Shown piece by piece: positions 1 to 8,665 of a DNA stretch of 64,000 nt; position 1 is the stretch's first letter; every line of letters begins with the position of its first letter. The DNA lies in assembly GCF_025564085.1 (NCBI RefSeq), contig NZ_JAMGZJ010000078.1:558001-622000 (forward strand), given 5' to 3'. The stretch comes from Silvania confinis (GTDB taxonomy: Bacteria > Pseudomonadota > Gammaproteobacteria > Enterobacterales > Enterobacteriaceae). The translations under genes and the position numbers were made by a program. The notes under the pieces are model-generated. The model was given only the letters and a program-made list of their open reading frames with translations. It did no database searches and had not been told where the DNA came from.

Positions 1-117
1 GGTTATCGTTTGATCATGAACTGTAACCACCACGGTGGTCAGGAAGTTTATCACATTCATATGCATCTGCTGGGTGGGCGACCGCTGGGGCCGATGCTGG
101 CGCATAAAGGTCTTTAA
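1..117 (+). CDS. hinT: HinT purine nucleoside phosphoramidase, C-terminal fragment
   Basis: The window opens inside this gene; only the last 38 codons are present. They contain the HIT-family active-site signature HIHMH followed by LLGGRPLGP and end in TAA. HIT hydrolases of this type cleave adenosine 5'-phosphoramidates in the cytoplasm. The family is about 119 residues long, so roughly 80 residues lie outside. The next gene ycfL starts one base after the stop, suggesting an operon, as in E. coli. Confidence 0.95.
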   Translation, partial: GYRLIMNCNHHGGQEVYHIHMHLLGGRPLGPMLAHKGL

Positions 118-118
118 G

Positions 119-493
119 ATGCTAAGAGGATGGACGGCGGCGTGGGTTGTTTTGATGCTACTGGCGGGATGCAGCAGCAAACCGTCAATACCGGTCAATG
201 ACGATCAGACGCTGGTGATGGAATCATCCGTGCTGGCGGCCGGAATCACGGCCGACAAGCCTTCGCTGACGGTGAGCGAAACCAATCCGTCGGCCTCCTC
301 TTCGCTGTTTAATGAAAGAGATGAGCCGGTTACCGTCCATTACCGTTTTTTCTGGTATGACGCCAGAGGCCTGGAAATGCACCCGCTTGAGGCACCGCGC
401 AGCGTGACCATCCCGGCTAAATCGGGTATCACCCTGTACGGCAGCGCGAATTATCTGGGTGCGCATAAGGTCAGACTTTATCTATATCTTTGA
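119..493 (+). CDS. ycfL: YcfL family outer-membrane lipoprotein (DUF1425)
   Basis: 124-residue protein. A short hydrophobic signal is followed by the lipobox LLAGC with the lipidated Cys at residue 18, so it should be exported and acylated. The start at 119 is chosen because it gives an intact type II signal peptide and the usual length; a longer reading from 35 runs through hinT. Its function is unknown in the family. It lies between hinT and lpoB in the same order as E. coli. Confidence 0.9.
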   Translation: MLRGWTAAWVVLMLLAGCSSKPSIPVNDDQTLVMESSVLAAGITADKPSLTVSETNPSASSSLFNERDEPVTVHYRFFWYDARGLEMHPLEAPRSVTIPAKSGITLYGSANYLGAHKVRLYLYL

Positions 494-503
494 GGGGTGA
501 ACC

Positions 504-1154
504 TTGATTAAAAACATCAGTCGTTACGCGCTCGTTACGGCTTTTGCACTATTCCTGTCGGGCTGTATTAACCGCACTGAGCAGCCACCGGCACCGGTCG
601 AAGAAGTCAAACCGGGTACCGAGCAGCCGGTTCAGCCTACACAGCCGGTTCCTGTTGTGCCGGCCGTACCAACGGTGCCGTCGCAGCCTGGCCCGATTGA
701 ACATCCGGACGCCACCGCTCAGCCTGTGCCGCGCGAACGTCATTACGACTGGAATGGCGCGATGCAGCCGATGGTCGGTAAAATGCTGCAGGCTCAGGGC
801 GTGACCGCAGGCAGTGTCCTGCTGGTGGACAGCGTCAATAACCGCACCAACGGGAGCCTGAATGCCGGTGAAGCAACAGAAACCCTGCGCAATGCGCTGG
901 CGAACAACGGCAAATTTACGCTGGTGTCGGCCCAGCAGTTGGGTGTAGCCAAGCAGCAGTTGGGTCTTTCACCGCAGGACAGCCTCGGATCGCGCAGTAA
1001 AGCCATCGGCATTGCCCGTAACGTGGGCGCGCAGTACGTGCTTTACTCCAGTGCGACCGGCAACGTCAACACGCCAGCCCTGCAAATGCAGCTGATGCTG
1101 GTTCAGACAGGTGAAATTATCTGGTCAGGTAAAGGTGCAGTTCAGCAACAGTAA
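504..1154 (+). CDS. lpoB: LpoB, lipoprotein activator of penicillin-binding protein 1B
   Basis: 216-residue outer-membrane lipoprotein that reaches through the periplasm to stimulate the glycosyltransferase and transpeptidase activity of PBP1B during peptidoglycan synthesis. The signal sequence ends in the lipobox LSGC (Cys21), then comes a long Pro-rich disordered linker (about residues 28-75) and a globular domain beginning near [11 protein letters not shown] that is nearly identical to E. coli LpoB. The start is TTG at 504, preceded by GAGGGGTGA. The end overlaps the thiK start by 20 bases. Confidence 0.95.
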   Translation: MIKNISRYALVTAFALFLSGCINRTEQPPAPVEEVKPGTEQPVQPTQPVPVVPAVPTVPSQPGPIEHPDATAQPVPRERHYDWNGAMQPMVGKMLQAQGVTAGSVLLVDSVNNRTNGSLNAGEATETLRNALANNGKFTLVSAQQLGVAKQQLGLSPQDSLGSRSKAIGIARNVGAQYVLYSSATGNVNTPALQMQLMLVQTGEIIWSGKGAVQQQ

Positions 1155-1959
1155 TCTGACGCGCGACGCGCTCATGTCGCGCTTTTTCCCGCAGTATCAT
1201 CTTCTCGCGCCGCAGGCCCATCCCGGGCTGAGCGGCGCGAGTTGCATTATTGAACACGATGCGCACCGTCTGGTGCTGCGCCAGTATCATGCCGGGCTTG
1301 CCACGCGCGCCCATTTTCGTCGCCAGTATCACGCGTTACGCCACCTTCCCGCCGACCTTGCGCCTCAGCCACACTTTGTTAGCCCCGACTGGCTGGCGGT
1401 TGATTATCTGCCCGGTGAGGTCGCTACCACGCTGCCGTCCGTCTCTGAGCTTGCCACGATGCTGACGCAACTGCACCGTCAGCCGCCGTTTGGCTGGCGC
1501 ATCACTCTGATGCCGCTGCTGGAGCAATACTGGCTGCAGGCCGCCCCCTCCCGGCGCACGCCGCAGTGGCTAAAGTGGCATAAACGGCTGCAAAAGAGGG
1601 GCGAGCCGCGACCTTTGAGACTGTCGCCACTGCATATGGACGTGCATGCAGGTAATATCGTTATCACCCGGACAGGGCCCCGGCTGCTGGACTGGGAATA
1701 TGCTGGCGACGGTGACATTGCGCTGGAGCTTGCCAGCGTCTGGACCGACAATAGGGCACAGCGTCAGCACCTGCTGGCCGCCTATGCGCAGGCCGCGTCG
1801 CTGGATCTTGCCCGGCTGCAACGTCAGGTGGCGCGCTGGCGCCCCTGGGTGCTGATGCTGATGGCGGGCTGGTTTGAGCTGCGCTGGCAGCAAACGCAAG
1901 ACCAACAATTTATAGCGCTGGCCGATGAAATTTGGCGCCAGTTATCAAAAATGGAATAA
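1135..1959 (+). CDS. thiK: Thiamine kinase ThiK
   Basis: 274-residue kinase of the aminoglycoside-phosphotransferase fold that phosphorylates thiamine to thiamine phosphate for salvage. The catalytic loop HMDVHAGN is at about residues 167-174 and the metal-binding DWEYAGDGD begins at about 186. GTG at 1135 is preferred because it gives exactly the E. coli length and N-terminus pattern (FSNSNLTRD); an ATG at 1174 is possible but would cut this region. Translation is probably coupled to lpoB (20-base overlap) and nagZ follows after 11 bases. Confidence 0.9.
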   Translation: MQFSNSNLTRDALMSRFFPQYHLLAPQAHPGLSGASCIIEHDAHRLVLRQYHAGLATRAHFRRQYHALRHLPADLAPQPHFVSPDWLAVDYLPGEVATTLPSVSELATMLTQLHRQPPFGWRITLMPLLEQYWLQAAPSRRTPQWLKWHKRLQKRGEPRPLRLSPLHMDVHAGNIVITRTGPRLLDWEYAGDGDIALELASVWTDNRAQRQHLLAAYAQAASLDLARLQRQVARWRPWVLMLMAGWFELRWQQTQDQQFIALADEIWRQLSKME

Positions 1960-1970
1960 GAGAGGTGTGT

Positions 1971-2996
1971 GTGGGTCCGGTCATGTTGGATGTCGAAGGT
2001 TATGAGCTGGATGCGGAAGAGCGTGAAATTCTGGCGCATCCGCAGGTAGGGGGCTTGATCCTGTTTACCCGCAATTATCACGATCCGGCGCAGCTGCGCG
2101 AGCTGGTTCGCCAGATCCGTGCCGCCTCGCATCACCGTCTTGTGGTGGCCGTCGATCAGGAAGGCGGTCGCGTGCAGCGTTTTCGCGACGGATTTACCCG
2201 TCTGCCGGCGGCCCAGTCGTTTGCCGCGCTGCTCGGGATGGAAGAGGGCGGTAAACTGGCGCAGGACGCGGGCTGGCTGATGGCCAGCGAAATGATCGCC
2301 ATGGATATTGATATCAGCTTTGCGCCGGTACTCGATGTCGGGCATATCAGCGCCGCCATCGGGGAGCGCGCATATCATGACGAGCCGCAGAAAGCGCTGC
2401 AGATGGCGACCCGCTTTATCGACGGCATGCACGATGCAGGTATGAAAACCACCGGTAAACACTTCCCGGGCCACGGTGCCGTGACGGCGGACTCGCATAA
2501 AGAGACCCCGCGCGATCCGCGCGCAGAGGCACAAATCCGCGCCAGAGATATGTCAGTCTTCAAATCACTTATCAGCGATAACAAGCTTGATGCCATTATG
2601 CCCGCGCATGTGATCTACACCGATGTCGATCCGCGTCCGGCCAGCGGCTCAGCGCACTGGTTAAAAACCGTGCTGCGCCAGGAGCTGGGCTTTAACGGCG
2701 TGATTTTCTCTGACGATCTGTCGATGGAAGGGGCGGCGATCATGGGAAGCTATGCCGAGCGCGGTCAGGCATCGCTGGATGCGGGTTGCGATATGATCCT
2801 GGTCTGCAATAATCGTAAGGGTGCCGTCAGCGTGTTGGATAACCTGTCGCCGATCAATGCTGAACGTGTTACGCAATTGTATCATAAAGGTTCTTTTAGC
2901 CGTCAGGAGCTGCGGGATTCCGCACGCTGGAAAACCGTGAGTGCGCAACTTGAGGCGCTTAACGAGCAATGGCAGGCGCATAAAGCGGAGCAGTAA
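1971..2996 (+). CDS. nagZ: Beta-N-acetylhexosaminidase NagZ
   Basis: 341-residue cytoplasmic GH3 enzyme that removes GlcNAc from anhydro-muropeptides in peptidoglycan recycling, generating the AmpC-inducing anhMurNAc peptides in species with ampR-ampC. The signature [14 protein letters not shown], holding the mobile catalytic His loop, and the nucleophile segment FSDDLSMEG are intact. The GTG start at 1971 gives the exact E. coli length ([12 protein letters not shown]); readings from 1932 add residues overlapping thiK. nagK downstream acts in the same recycling pathway. Confidence 0.95.
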   Translation: MGPVMLDVEGYELDAEEREILAHPQVGGLILFTRNYHDPAQLRELVRQIRAASHHRLVVAVDQEGGRVQRFRDGFTRLPAAQSFAALLGMEEGGKLAQDAGWLMASEMIAMDIDISFAPVLDVGHISAAIGERAYHDEPQKALQMATRFIDGMHDAGMKTTGKHFPGHGAVTADSHKETPRDPRAEAQIRARDMSVFKSLISDNKLDAIMPAHVIYTDVDPRPASGSAHWLKTVLRQELGFNGVIFSDDLSMEGAAIMGSYAERGQASLDAGCDMILVCNNRKGAVSVLDNLSPINAERVTQLYHKGSFSRQELRDSARWKTVSAQLEALNEQWQAHKAEQ

Positions 2997-3030
2997 CCCT
3001 TCCTGGTAAGCGTAGTGTGGCGAGGATACG

Positions 3031-3573
3031 ATGATCATCTATTTGCACGGTTTTGATTCGAACAGTCCCGGTAATCACGAGAAAGTCCTGCAGTTGCAGT
3101 TTATTGATCCGGATGTCCGGCTGATTAGCTACAGCACCCGTCATCCAAAACACGATATGCAGCATCTGCTGAAAGAAGTGGACAAGATGTTGCAGCTGAA
3201 CGTTGACGAGCGTCCGCTGATTTGCGGCGTCGGCCTGGGAGGATACTGGGCGGAGCGTATTGGCTTCTTATGTGATATCCGTCAGGTGGTGTTCAACCCG
3301 AATCTGTTCCCGAATGAGAACATGGAGGGCAAAATCGACCGGCCGGAAGAGTATATGGATATCGGCACTAAATGCGTGAGCAACTTCCGTGAGAAGAACC
3401 GCGATCGCTGCCTGGTGATCCTCTCCCGCAGTGACGAAGCCCTCAACAGTTCGCGCTCGGCGGAGTTACTGCACCACTACTATGAAATTGTCTGGGATGA
3501 ACAGCAGACACATAAGTTTAAGAATATCGCCCCGCATTTACAGCGCATCAAAGCCTTTAAAACCTTAGGTTAA
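3031..3573 (+). CDS. ycfP: YcfP, UPF0227 alpha/beta-hydrolase-fold protein
   Basis: 180 residues, colinear with E. coli YcfP. The N-terminus [14 protein letters not shown] resembles the oxyanion region of alpha/beta hydrolases, but the nucleophile-elbow position reads GVGLG, with Gly where an esterase would have Ser. Catalysis by the usual triad is therefore unlikely unless another residue serves. Function is unknown. It follows nagZ by 34 bases and a rho-independent terminator comes right after it, so it likely ends the hinT-nagZ operon. Confidence 0.9.
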   Translation: MIIYLHGFDSNSPGNHEKVLQLQFIDPDVRLISYSTRHPKHDMQHLLKEVDKMLQLNVDERPLICGVGLGGYWAERIGFLCDIRQVVFNPNLFPNENMEGKIDRPEEYMDIGTKCVSNFREKNRDRCLVILSRSDEALNSSRSAELLHHYYEIVWDEQQTHKFKNIAPHLQRIKAFKTLG

Positions 3574-3593
3574 TCCCTGCTTTTTTCAGCATA

Positions 3594-3629
3594 AACCCGG
3601 CAACGAAACGTTAGCCGGGTTTTCTTTTT
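3594..3629 (+). terminator. Rho-independent terminator after ycfP
   Basis: An 8-bp stem AACCCGGC / GCCGGGTT with a 12-base loop, followed by TTTTCTTTTT. It separates the ycfP operon from ndh. Confidence 0.85.
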
Positions 3630-3661
3630 GCTAAGCTTGTTTAATTTTCAACCGGCAAAAC

Positions 3662-3675
3662 TTGACGCACATCAA
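3662..3675 (+). promoter_or_regulatory. FNR-like site upstream of ndh
   Basis: TTGACGCACATCAA matches the FNR consensus TTGAT-N4-ATCAA at 9 of 10 defined positions. FNR is known to repress ndh anaerobically in E. coli through sites in this region. Not tested here beyond the match. Confidence 0.6.
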
Positions 3676-3677
3676 TT

Positions 3678-3690
3678 TTGGTATGACCAA
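3678..3690 (+). promoter_or_regulatory. PdhR operator upstream of ndh
   Basis: TTGGTATGACCAA fits the PdhR consensus TTGGT-N3-ACCAA exactly. PdhR (pyruvate sensor) is known to control ndh in E. coli, coupling NADH oxidation to pyruvate supply. It sits three bases from the FNR-like site. Confidence 0.7.
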
Positions 3691-3746
3691 TGCACCGATC
3701 ATGTTATTCTCATGGCTGTTGAATGGTTTCAGTGTTGTAACCTGTT

Positions 3747-3782
3747 GTTAACTAAAGGTTATTTTTATAACTTTTAGTTAAC
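3747..3782. repeat. 16-bp inverted repeat in the ndh promoter region
   Basis: Two 16-base arms, GTTAACTAAAGGTTAT (3747-3762) and its near-complement ATAACTTTTAGTTAAC (3767-3782), flank TTTT. There is one mismatch. It ends 28 bases before the ndh start, so it is either an operator or a hairpin in the 5' leader. Confidence 0.75.
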
Positions 3783-3810
3783 AATTGGTTAATAATTTGA
3801 GGGGGTCACG

Positions 3811-5115
3811 TTGACTACGCCATTGAAAAAGATAGTGATTGTGGGCGGCGGTGCTGGCGGCTTAGAACTGGCTACGCAGTTGGGTAAGAAGCTTGGGCGC
3901 GGTAAAAAAGCCAAAGTTACGCTCGTCGATCGCAACCATAGCCATCTGTGGAAGCCGCTGTTGCACGAAGTGGCGACCGGCTCTCTGGATGAAGGCGTGG
4001 ATGCGCTGAGCTATCTGGCGCATGCACGCAACCACAATTTCCAGTTCCAGCTGGGTTCGGTAATGGACATCAATCGTGAAAGCAAAACCATTACTCTGGC
4101 CGAACTGCGCGATGAGAAGGGCGAGCTGCTGGTGCCTGAGCGCAAGCTGGCGTACGACACGCTGGTCATGGCGCTGGGCAGTACCTCCAACGACTTCAAT
4201 ACCCCGGGCGTGAAAGATCACTGCATCTTCCTCGATAACCCGCACCAGGCGCGTCGTTTCCACCAGGAGATGTTGAACCTGTTCCTGAAATACTCCAATA
4301 ACCTCGGGGCGAGCGGCAAGGTCAATATTGCCATCGTCGGCGGCGGTGCGACGGGCGTTGAGCTCTCTGCCGAACTGCATAACGCGGTGAAACAGCTGCA
4401 CAGCTACGGTTACAAAGGGTTGACCAACGACGCGCTGAACGTAACGCTGGTGGAAGCGGGCGAACGCATTCTGCCTGCGCTGCCGCCGCGTATCTCCGGT
4501 GCGGCACACAGCGAACTGACTAAGATGGGCGTGCGTGTTCTGACCCAGACAATGGTCACCAGCGCCGACGAGCACGGCCTGAACACCAAAGATGGCGAGC
4601 ACATTAAAGCCGATCTGATGGTCTGGGCGGCCGGCATTAAAGCGCCTGATTTCATGAAAGAAATTGGCGGCCTGGAAACCAACCGCATTAACCAACTGGT
4701 GGTTGAGCCGACGCTGCAAACCACCCGCGACCCGAATATCTATGCCATCGGCGACTGCGCCTCTTGTGCCCGTCCGGAAGGTGGATTTGTGCCGCCGCGC
4801 GCGCAGGCCGCGCATCAGATGGCCAGCCTGGCGCTGCATAACATTCTCGCCCAGGAAAAAGGCAAAACCCTGAAGACCTACGTCTACAAAGACCACGGCT
4901 CGCTGGTGTCGCTCTCCAACTTCTCTACCGTCGGCAGCCTGATGGGTAATCTGATGCGTGGTTCGATGATGGTGGAAGGGCGTATTGCGCGCTTCGTCTA
5001 CATCTCGCTGTACCGCATGCACCAGGTTGCGCTGCACGGCTACTTCAAGACCGGGCTGATGATGCTGGTGGGCAGTATCAACCGGGTGATCCGTCCGCGT
5101 CTGAAGCTGCACTGA
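3811..5115 (+). CDS. ndh: NADH dehydrogenase II (NDH-2)
   Basis: 434-residue non-proton-pumping NADH:quinone oxidoreductase bound to the inner face of the membrane. Two Rossmann motifs are present: IVGGGAGG at about residue 10 (FAD) and IVGGGATG at about residue 176 (NADH), plus the FAD-binding YAIGDCASC. The C-terminus has the amphipathic membrane-anchoring region. The TTG start at 3811 is conserved in E. coli. FNR and PdhR sites lie upstream, and a strong terminator follows. It stands alone as one transcription unit. Confidence 0.97.
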   Translation: MTTPLKKIVIVGGGAGGLELATQLGKKLGRGKKAKVTLVDRNHSHLWKPLLHEVATGSLDEGVDALSYLAHARNHNFQFQLGSVMDINRESKTITLAELRDEKGELLVPERKLAYDTLVMALGSTSNDFNTPGVKDHCIFLDNPHQARRFHQEMLNLFLKYSNNLGASGKVNIAIVGGGATGVELSAELHNAVKQLHSYGYKGLTNDALNVTLVEAGERILPALPPRISGAAHSELTKMGVRVLTQTMVTSADEHGLNTKDGEHIKADLMVWAAGIKAPDFMKEIGGLETNRINQLVVEPTLQTTRDPNIYAIGDCASCARPEGGFVPPRAQAAHQMASLALHNILAQEKGKTLKTYVYKDHGSLVSLSNFSTVGSLMGNLMRGSMMVEGRIARFVYISLYRMHQVALHGYFKTGLMMLVGSINRVIRPRLKLH

Positions 5116-5129
5116 TTTCTGCTTTCTGT

Positions 5130-5161
5130 GCCCCTCCGCACGCGTCGGAGGGGCTTTTTTT
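5130..5161 (+). terminator. Rho-independent terminator after ndh
   Basis: A 9-bp stem GCCCCTCCG / CGGAGGGGC with a 7-base loop, followed by seven T residues. Confidence 0.92.
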
Positions 5162-5319
5162 AGCATATCGCTCTGTACAATCGCTTTTATCTCCTAAGAG
5201 TTCTCTGAATCACGCCGTTTTCCCGCTTGCCCCCCCATTTTTGCGTCCTTTTCTGATTGGCGAATACCCCCCTTTGGTTGCAGAATTGTTACCAATAGCA
5301 ATAAAAAGGAGGTTGTCCC

Positions 5320-5859
5320 GTGAATAAATCCATGGTGGCAGGTATAGGGATTGGCGTGGTTGCCGCGTTAGGCGTGGCGGCAGTAGCCAGTCTGAATGTG
5401 TTTGAGCGTGGCCCGCAGTATGCACAGGTCGTTTCGGCGACCCCGATTAAAGAAACCGTCAAATCACCCCGTCAGGAGTGCCGAAATGTCACCGTGACGC
5501 ATCGTCGTCCAGTGCAGGATGAAAATCGGATTGCCGGTTCGGTGCTGGGTGCGGTCGCGGGTGGCGTGATTGGTCATCAATTTGGCGGTGGCCGCGGGAA
5601 AGATATCGCTACGGTTGCGGGGGCGTTGGGTGGCGGCTATGCCGGTCATCAGGTCCAGGGCGCCATGCAGGATCGTGATACCTACAGCACCACCCAGCAG
5701 CGCTGTAAAACCGTGTATGACAAATCAGAAAAAATGCTCGGTTACGATGTGACGTACAAAATTGGCGATCAGCAGGGCAAGATCCGCATGGATAAAGATC
5801 CCGGCACGCAAATCCCGCTGAACAATGACGGTCAGCTGGTCCTGAATAACAAAGCATAA
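5320..5859 (+). CDS. ycfJ: YcfJ, glycine-zipper 2TM domain protein
   Basis: 179 residues beginning with GTG behind a strong AAAGGAGG site. The N-terminus has a hydrophobic Ala/Val/Gly segment (about residues 5-25). A central glycine-zipper region (about residues 72-112: GSVLGAVAGGVIGHQFGGG and a second Gly-rich run) is typical of the Rick_17kDa surface-antigen fold, predicted to sit in or on the envelope. In E. coli the gene is tied to biofilm formation, but its mechanism is unknown. It is a single gene with its own terminator. Confidence 0.9.
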   Translation: MNKSMVAGIGIGVVAALGVAAVASLNVFERGPQYAQVVSATPIKETVKSPRQECRNVTVTHRRPVQDENRIAGSVLGAVAGGVIGHQFGGGRGKDIATVAGALGGGYAGHQVQGAMQDRDTYSTTQQRCKTVYDKSEKMLGYDVTYKIGDQQGKIRMDKDPGTQIPLNNDGQLVLNNKA

Positions 5860-5880
5860 AAAAATCTGTTCTCTGCATTT

Positions 5881-5915
5881 AGCTCCCCATTCGCTCAGGC
5901 TGGGGAGCTTTTTTT
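5881..5915 (+). terminator. Rho-independent terminator after ycfJ
   Basis: A 9-bp stem AGCTCCCCA / TGGGGAGCT followed by a T-run of seven. Confidence 0.92.
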
Positions 5916-5921
5916 GCGCAT

Positions 5922-5971
5922 AAAAAAGACCTTCTCATGCCTACGCTGAGCGCGGCAAAGACAAGGTCTTT
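5922..5971 (-). terminator. Terminator for the 51-residue membrane protein gene
   Basis: On the minus strand AAAGACCTT pairs with AAGGTCTTT across about 31 bases and runs into six T residues. It sits just downstream of the small membrane-protein gene, back to back with the ycfJ terminator. Confidence 0.7.
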
Positions 5972-5997
5972 CTTAAGACAGGCCAGGGTTACAGTGG

Positions 5998-6153
5998 TTA
6001 CAGGTCAAAATCGTTATACTGTCGCAGTAGCAAAAATCCCGTAATCAGTACGGAGACAAAAGCAAATAAAACTGAACCACCACATATAACCCAGAGGCCG
6101 AATAACAACGTGATTACTATCAGCACCTTAATCAATGGTAATAGTAAAATCAT
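5998..6153 (-). CDS. Small hydrophobic membrane protein (51 aa), unknown function
   Basis: Start ATG at 6153 is set by an excellent ribosome site (AAGGAG eight bases upstream). The longer in-frame reading to 6237 lacks such a site. The protein has two hydrophobic stretches: residues about 2-22 (LLLPLIKVLIVITLLFGLWV) and about 24-42, ending in the polar tail RQYNDFDL. This suggests a two-pass inner-membrane protein. I do not recognise it, and E. coli K-12 has no gene I know of at this place. It has its own terminator, so it is probably a stand-alone gene. Confidence 0.7.
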   Translation of the reverse strand: MILLLPLIKVLIVITLLFGLWVICGGSVLFAFVSVLITGFLLLRQYNDFDL

Positions 6154-6340
6154 GTCTATTCTCCTTCTGAATGTGATTAGCCAGAAAAGCAAATTTCGTG
6201 GTTGATTTCCGCTAATCATTAGCAGAACAATTATCACTCATTAAGAATAGCAGGTGGTGACGAGAGGGGATCGGTTTTCGCGAGTTTTCGACAAGGATAG
6301 CGGAAAGGATAAAATCAGGGCGGCGTACCACCCTGAATCT

Positions 6341-6976
6341 TCAGGCTTTGAGCAGTTCAGGCCACAGGCGCAGAGTCATGCGCGTAATCTTTTGCAAACT
6401 CTCCAGACTTGCCCCTTCGCGGGCGCTGATCGACATGCCCTGTAAAATGCAGCTCAGATACTGTGCCAGCCCTCTCGGGTCGCAATCGGCAGGGATCTCA
6501 CCGCGCTGCTGGCGCTGGAACAAAAACTGGCCCAGCGTCTCTTCCTGCATCGCATGTCGGGATTTCACCGTCTGAGCAATCTCTTTTGACGCTGCGGCAA
6601 GCGTTGCGGAGGTGTTGATCATAAAGCAGCCTGCAGGCGTCTCTTTGCTGGTGAAGCAGGTCGCGACGGCCGTGAAATAATCTTCCAGCGCTTGTTCTAC
6701 GCGCTTCTCTTCGCAAAACAGCTGGGCTTCATGTCGGGCGGCGAAGCAGGTGATATAGCGATCCAGCACCGCACGGAACAGCCCCTCTTTATTGGTAAAT
6801 TCAGCATACAGCGTCGGTGCTTTCGCCCCGGTCGCTTCTACCAGGTCGGCAAGCGAGGTGGCTTCGTACCCGTGCTGCCAGAACAGCGTCATGGCCTTAT
6901 CGAGCGCCGCGTCCCTGTCGAACACTTTTGGTCGGCCACGGCTTTTTTTTACGCAACGCGTGTCGTCGGTTGTCAT
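6341..6976 (-). CDS. comR: ComR, TetR-family repressor of bhsA
   Basis: 211 residues. The N-terminal TetR helix-turn-helix (about residues 20-70, including RGRPKVFDRDAALDKAM and TSLADLVEATGA) is nearly identical to E. coli ComR. The ligand-binding C-terminal half has diverged more. In E. coli ComR represses the copper-induced outer-membrane protein gene bhsA and releases DNA on copper binding. It is divergent from bhsA, with a 243-base shared control region carrying repeated sequences. Confidence 0.93.
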   Translation of the reverse strand: MTTDDTRCVKKSRGRPKVFDRDAALDKAMTLFWQHGYEATSLADLVEATGAKAPTLYAEFTNKEGLFRAVLDRYITCFAARHEAQLFCEEKRVEQALEDYFTAVATCFTSKETPAGCFMINTSATLAAASKEIAQTVKSRHAMQEETLGQFLFQRQQRGEIPADCDPRGLAQYLSCILQGMSISAREGASLESLQKITRMTLRLWPELLKA

Positions 6977-7004
6977 TAGCCGTTGTACCTCTGTTGGTTT
7001 GTTG

Positions 7005-7126
7005 AACGACCATTATAAAAATAATCCAGGTTAACAACCAGCGCTGATTGCATAAAAAGTGTTTGTTTCTATCGATATGAATTTTAACGCTTTTGAATTT
7101 ATTTTAACGGTCGTTATAAAAATAAT
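7005..7126. promoter_or_regulatory. Paired 21-bp repeats between comR and bhsA, candidate ComR operators
   Basis: Repeat A (7005-7025) and repeat B (7106-7126) share AACGnnCnTTATAAAAATAAT with three mismatches and are 101 bp apart. The left part of each is near-palindromic (AACGGTCGTT in B). Placement in the divergent intergenic region suggests operators for ComR; this is inference. Confidence 0.5.
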
Positions 7127-7132
7127 TTGACG

Positions 7133-7148
7133 TGTGACCCGGATCACA
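7133..7148 (+). promoter_or_regulatory. CRP site upstream of bhsA
   Basis: TGTGACCCGGATCACA is a perfect TGTGA-N6-TCACA match. It is centred near 7140.5, 79 bases before the bhsA start, and lies between a TTGACG (7127-7132) and a TATCAT (7151-7156) that could be a promoter with an 18-base spacer. CRP could block that promoter or activate one further down. Confidence 0.6.
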
Positions 7149-7219
7149 CTTATCATTTAGTTATCGATCGTTAAGTTAATTCTTACGACCTCCCGTTCAT
7201 CTGCAATAAGGTTCTGAAT

Positions 7220-7477
7220 ATGAAAAACGTAAAAATGCTAATCGCCGCTACCGTACTGAGCTCACTGTCATTTGCCAGCTTCGCTGCCGTCCAGGTTCAG
7301 GCAACGCCTGCCGATCAGCAAAAAGTTGGCACCATCTCGGCAAACGCCGGGACCAACCTGAGTTCACTGGAAAGCCAGCTAGCGCAAAAAGCCGATGAAA
7401 TGGGCGCAAAATCGTTCCGTATCACCTCTGTTACCGGTCCGAATACCCTGCACGGTACGGCTGTTATCTACAAATAA
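7220..7477 (+). CDS. bhsA: BhsA, multiple-stress-resistance outer membrane protein
   Basis: 85-residue exported protein of the YdgH/BhsA/McbA-like family (DUF1471). The signal peptide ends with SFASFAA; the mature part SQLAQKADEMGAKSFRITS is characteristic. In E. coli it lowers copper permeability of the outer membrane and affects biofilm and stress tolerance. It is divergently transcribed from its repressor comR, and a bidirectional terminator follows it. Confidence 0.95.
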   Translation: MKNVKMLIAATVLSSLSFASFAAVQVQATPADQQKVGTISANAGTNLSSLESQLAQKADEMGAKSFRITSVTGPNTLHGTAVIYK

Positions 7478-7507
7478 GTCGCGCATAACCCTCTTATGCC
7501 ACTGCAA

Positions 7508-7542
7508 TAAAAAAACGCTCTGCACAGGCAGAGCGTTTTTTT
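7508..7542. terminator. Bidirectional terminator between bhsA and ldtC
   Basis: AACGCTCTGC / GCAGAGCGTT with a 4-base loop, an A-run on the left and a T-run on the right. It can end both convergent transcripts. Confidence 0.9.
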
Positions 7543-7554
7543 GTACGCCAAATC

Positions 7555-8508
7555 TTACAGCGACTGGGTATCTGAATGACGGGTGACGTCAATCGGCATC
7601 CCGGAACGCGCCTCCATAGCACGCTCCATCACCACCTCATCGGCACTGGTTTTAAAGCTTTGCATCGCGGCATTCAGCACAATCGGCAGGGTTTGCGGGT
7701 CGTCGTTAATCTGTTTCGATAACGGCTGGTGCACCTCGACAAGACGAACGCCACCTGGCTCCTGAGAGGCCTTGATCGGTGTATTAATGATATTCACCTT
7801 GGTGCCGGGCTTGATCACGCTGAACAGCGCCTCGATGTCACCATCACGCAGGCGGATACAGCCGGAACTGACGCGCATGCCAATCCCAAAATCGGCATTG
7901 GTCCCGTGCAGCAGATACACCCCACCGTAGGCCGCAAGGCGGATGGCGTGATGGCCCATCGGGTTTTCCGGTCCGGCAGGTACTACGGCAGGCAAGTCGA
8001 TACCCTGGGCTTTATAGCGGGCTCGGATATTGGCCGTCGGGGTCCAGGTTGGGTTGGCGCGTTTGTCCGACACGGTGGTCACCATCGTTGGCGTCAGGGT
8101 GTCACCGTCGAGTTGACCGATGCCGATAGGGTAGATCGTGACCTCATTTTTACCCGGTGGGTAATAGTAGAGGCGCAGTTCGGCAAGGTTAATCACAATG
8201 CCTTCGCGAGGGGCATCGGGCAGCAAGGTTTGCAAAGGAATGGTCAGCACTGCGCCCGCACGGGGTACGTAGGGGTCAACGCCCGGGTTGGCCTGCAGCA
8301 GCGCCAGGAAACCCACATCGTATTTTTTGGCAATCGCTTCCAGCGAGCCGCCGTCATTCTCCACCACGTGAACGCGGTTCTCGCCCACTAACCGGCTACC
8401 GGCAGGGGGAAGTGGAAAGGTATTGGCGCGCGCGGGCAGGGCCAACGCCACCGTTGCCAGCAGTGCAGCCAGCATCATCCAAGGGGTAAAACGCGAAGAG
8501 GTCATCAT
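7555..8508 (-). CDS. ldtC: L,D-transpeptidase LdtC (YcfS)
   Basis: Periplasmic L,D-transpeptidase that in E. coli links Braun lipoprotein to peptidoglycan. A signal peptide (LATVALALPARA) is followed by a LysM module (GSLEAIAKKYDVGFLALLQ, about residues 50-95) and a YkuD catalytic domain with HGTNADFGIGMRVSSGCIRL, whose Cys is the nucleophile. The start is uncertain among clustered ATGs at 8526, 8508 and 8505; 8508 (MMTSSRF) best fits the E. coli N-terminus MMIKTRF. Its partner gene lpp is elsewhere. Confidence 0.92.
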   Translation of the reverse strand: MMTSSRFTPWMMLAALLATVALALPARANTFPLPPAGSRLVGENRVHVVENDGGSLEAIAKKYDVGFLALLQANPGVDPYVPRAGAVLTIPLQTLLPDAPREGIVINLAELRLYYYPPGKNEVTIYPIGIGQLDGDTLTPTMVTTVSDKRANPTWTPTANIRARYKAQGIDLPAVVPAGPENPMGHHAIRLAAYGGVYLLHGTNADFGIGMRVSSGCIRLRDGDIEALFSVIKPGTKVNIINTPIKASQEPGGVRLVEVHQPLSKQINDDPQTLPIVLNAAMQSFKTSADEVVMERAMEARSGMPIDVTRHSDTQSL

Positions 8509-8630
8509 CACCAGCATCCACAGCAATAAAGATTATTGTTATCTGAACGTTAATCGATAATTATGACGAATGAGTGTGTCGGGAAATCCAGGCGAAGTGC
8601 AAAGAGTTTGTAAATTGTGCGCAAGAATAA

Positions 8631-8660
8631 GGCCGGGTGAGCGTAAGCACGCACCCGGCC
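8631..8660. repeat. REP-like GC-rich hairpin after mfd
   Basis: GGCCGGGTG pairs with CACCCGGCC around a 12-base centre. It starts five bases past the mfd stop and, read on the minus strand, is followed by TTATTCTT, so it may also act as terminator of mfd. Confidence 0.65.
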
Positions 8661-8665
8661 AGCCG

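Noticed and set aside
3862-5166. 434-codon open frame antisense to ndh
   Set aside because: Shadow of the high-GC ndh gene; composition rich in Arg, Gln, Val and His as expected of a mirror frame, with no ribosome site.
7729-8391. 220-codon frame opposite ldtC
   Set aside because: Shadow of ldtC, whose catalytic motifs are intact.
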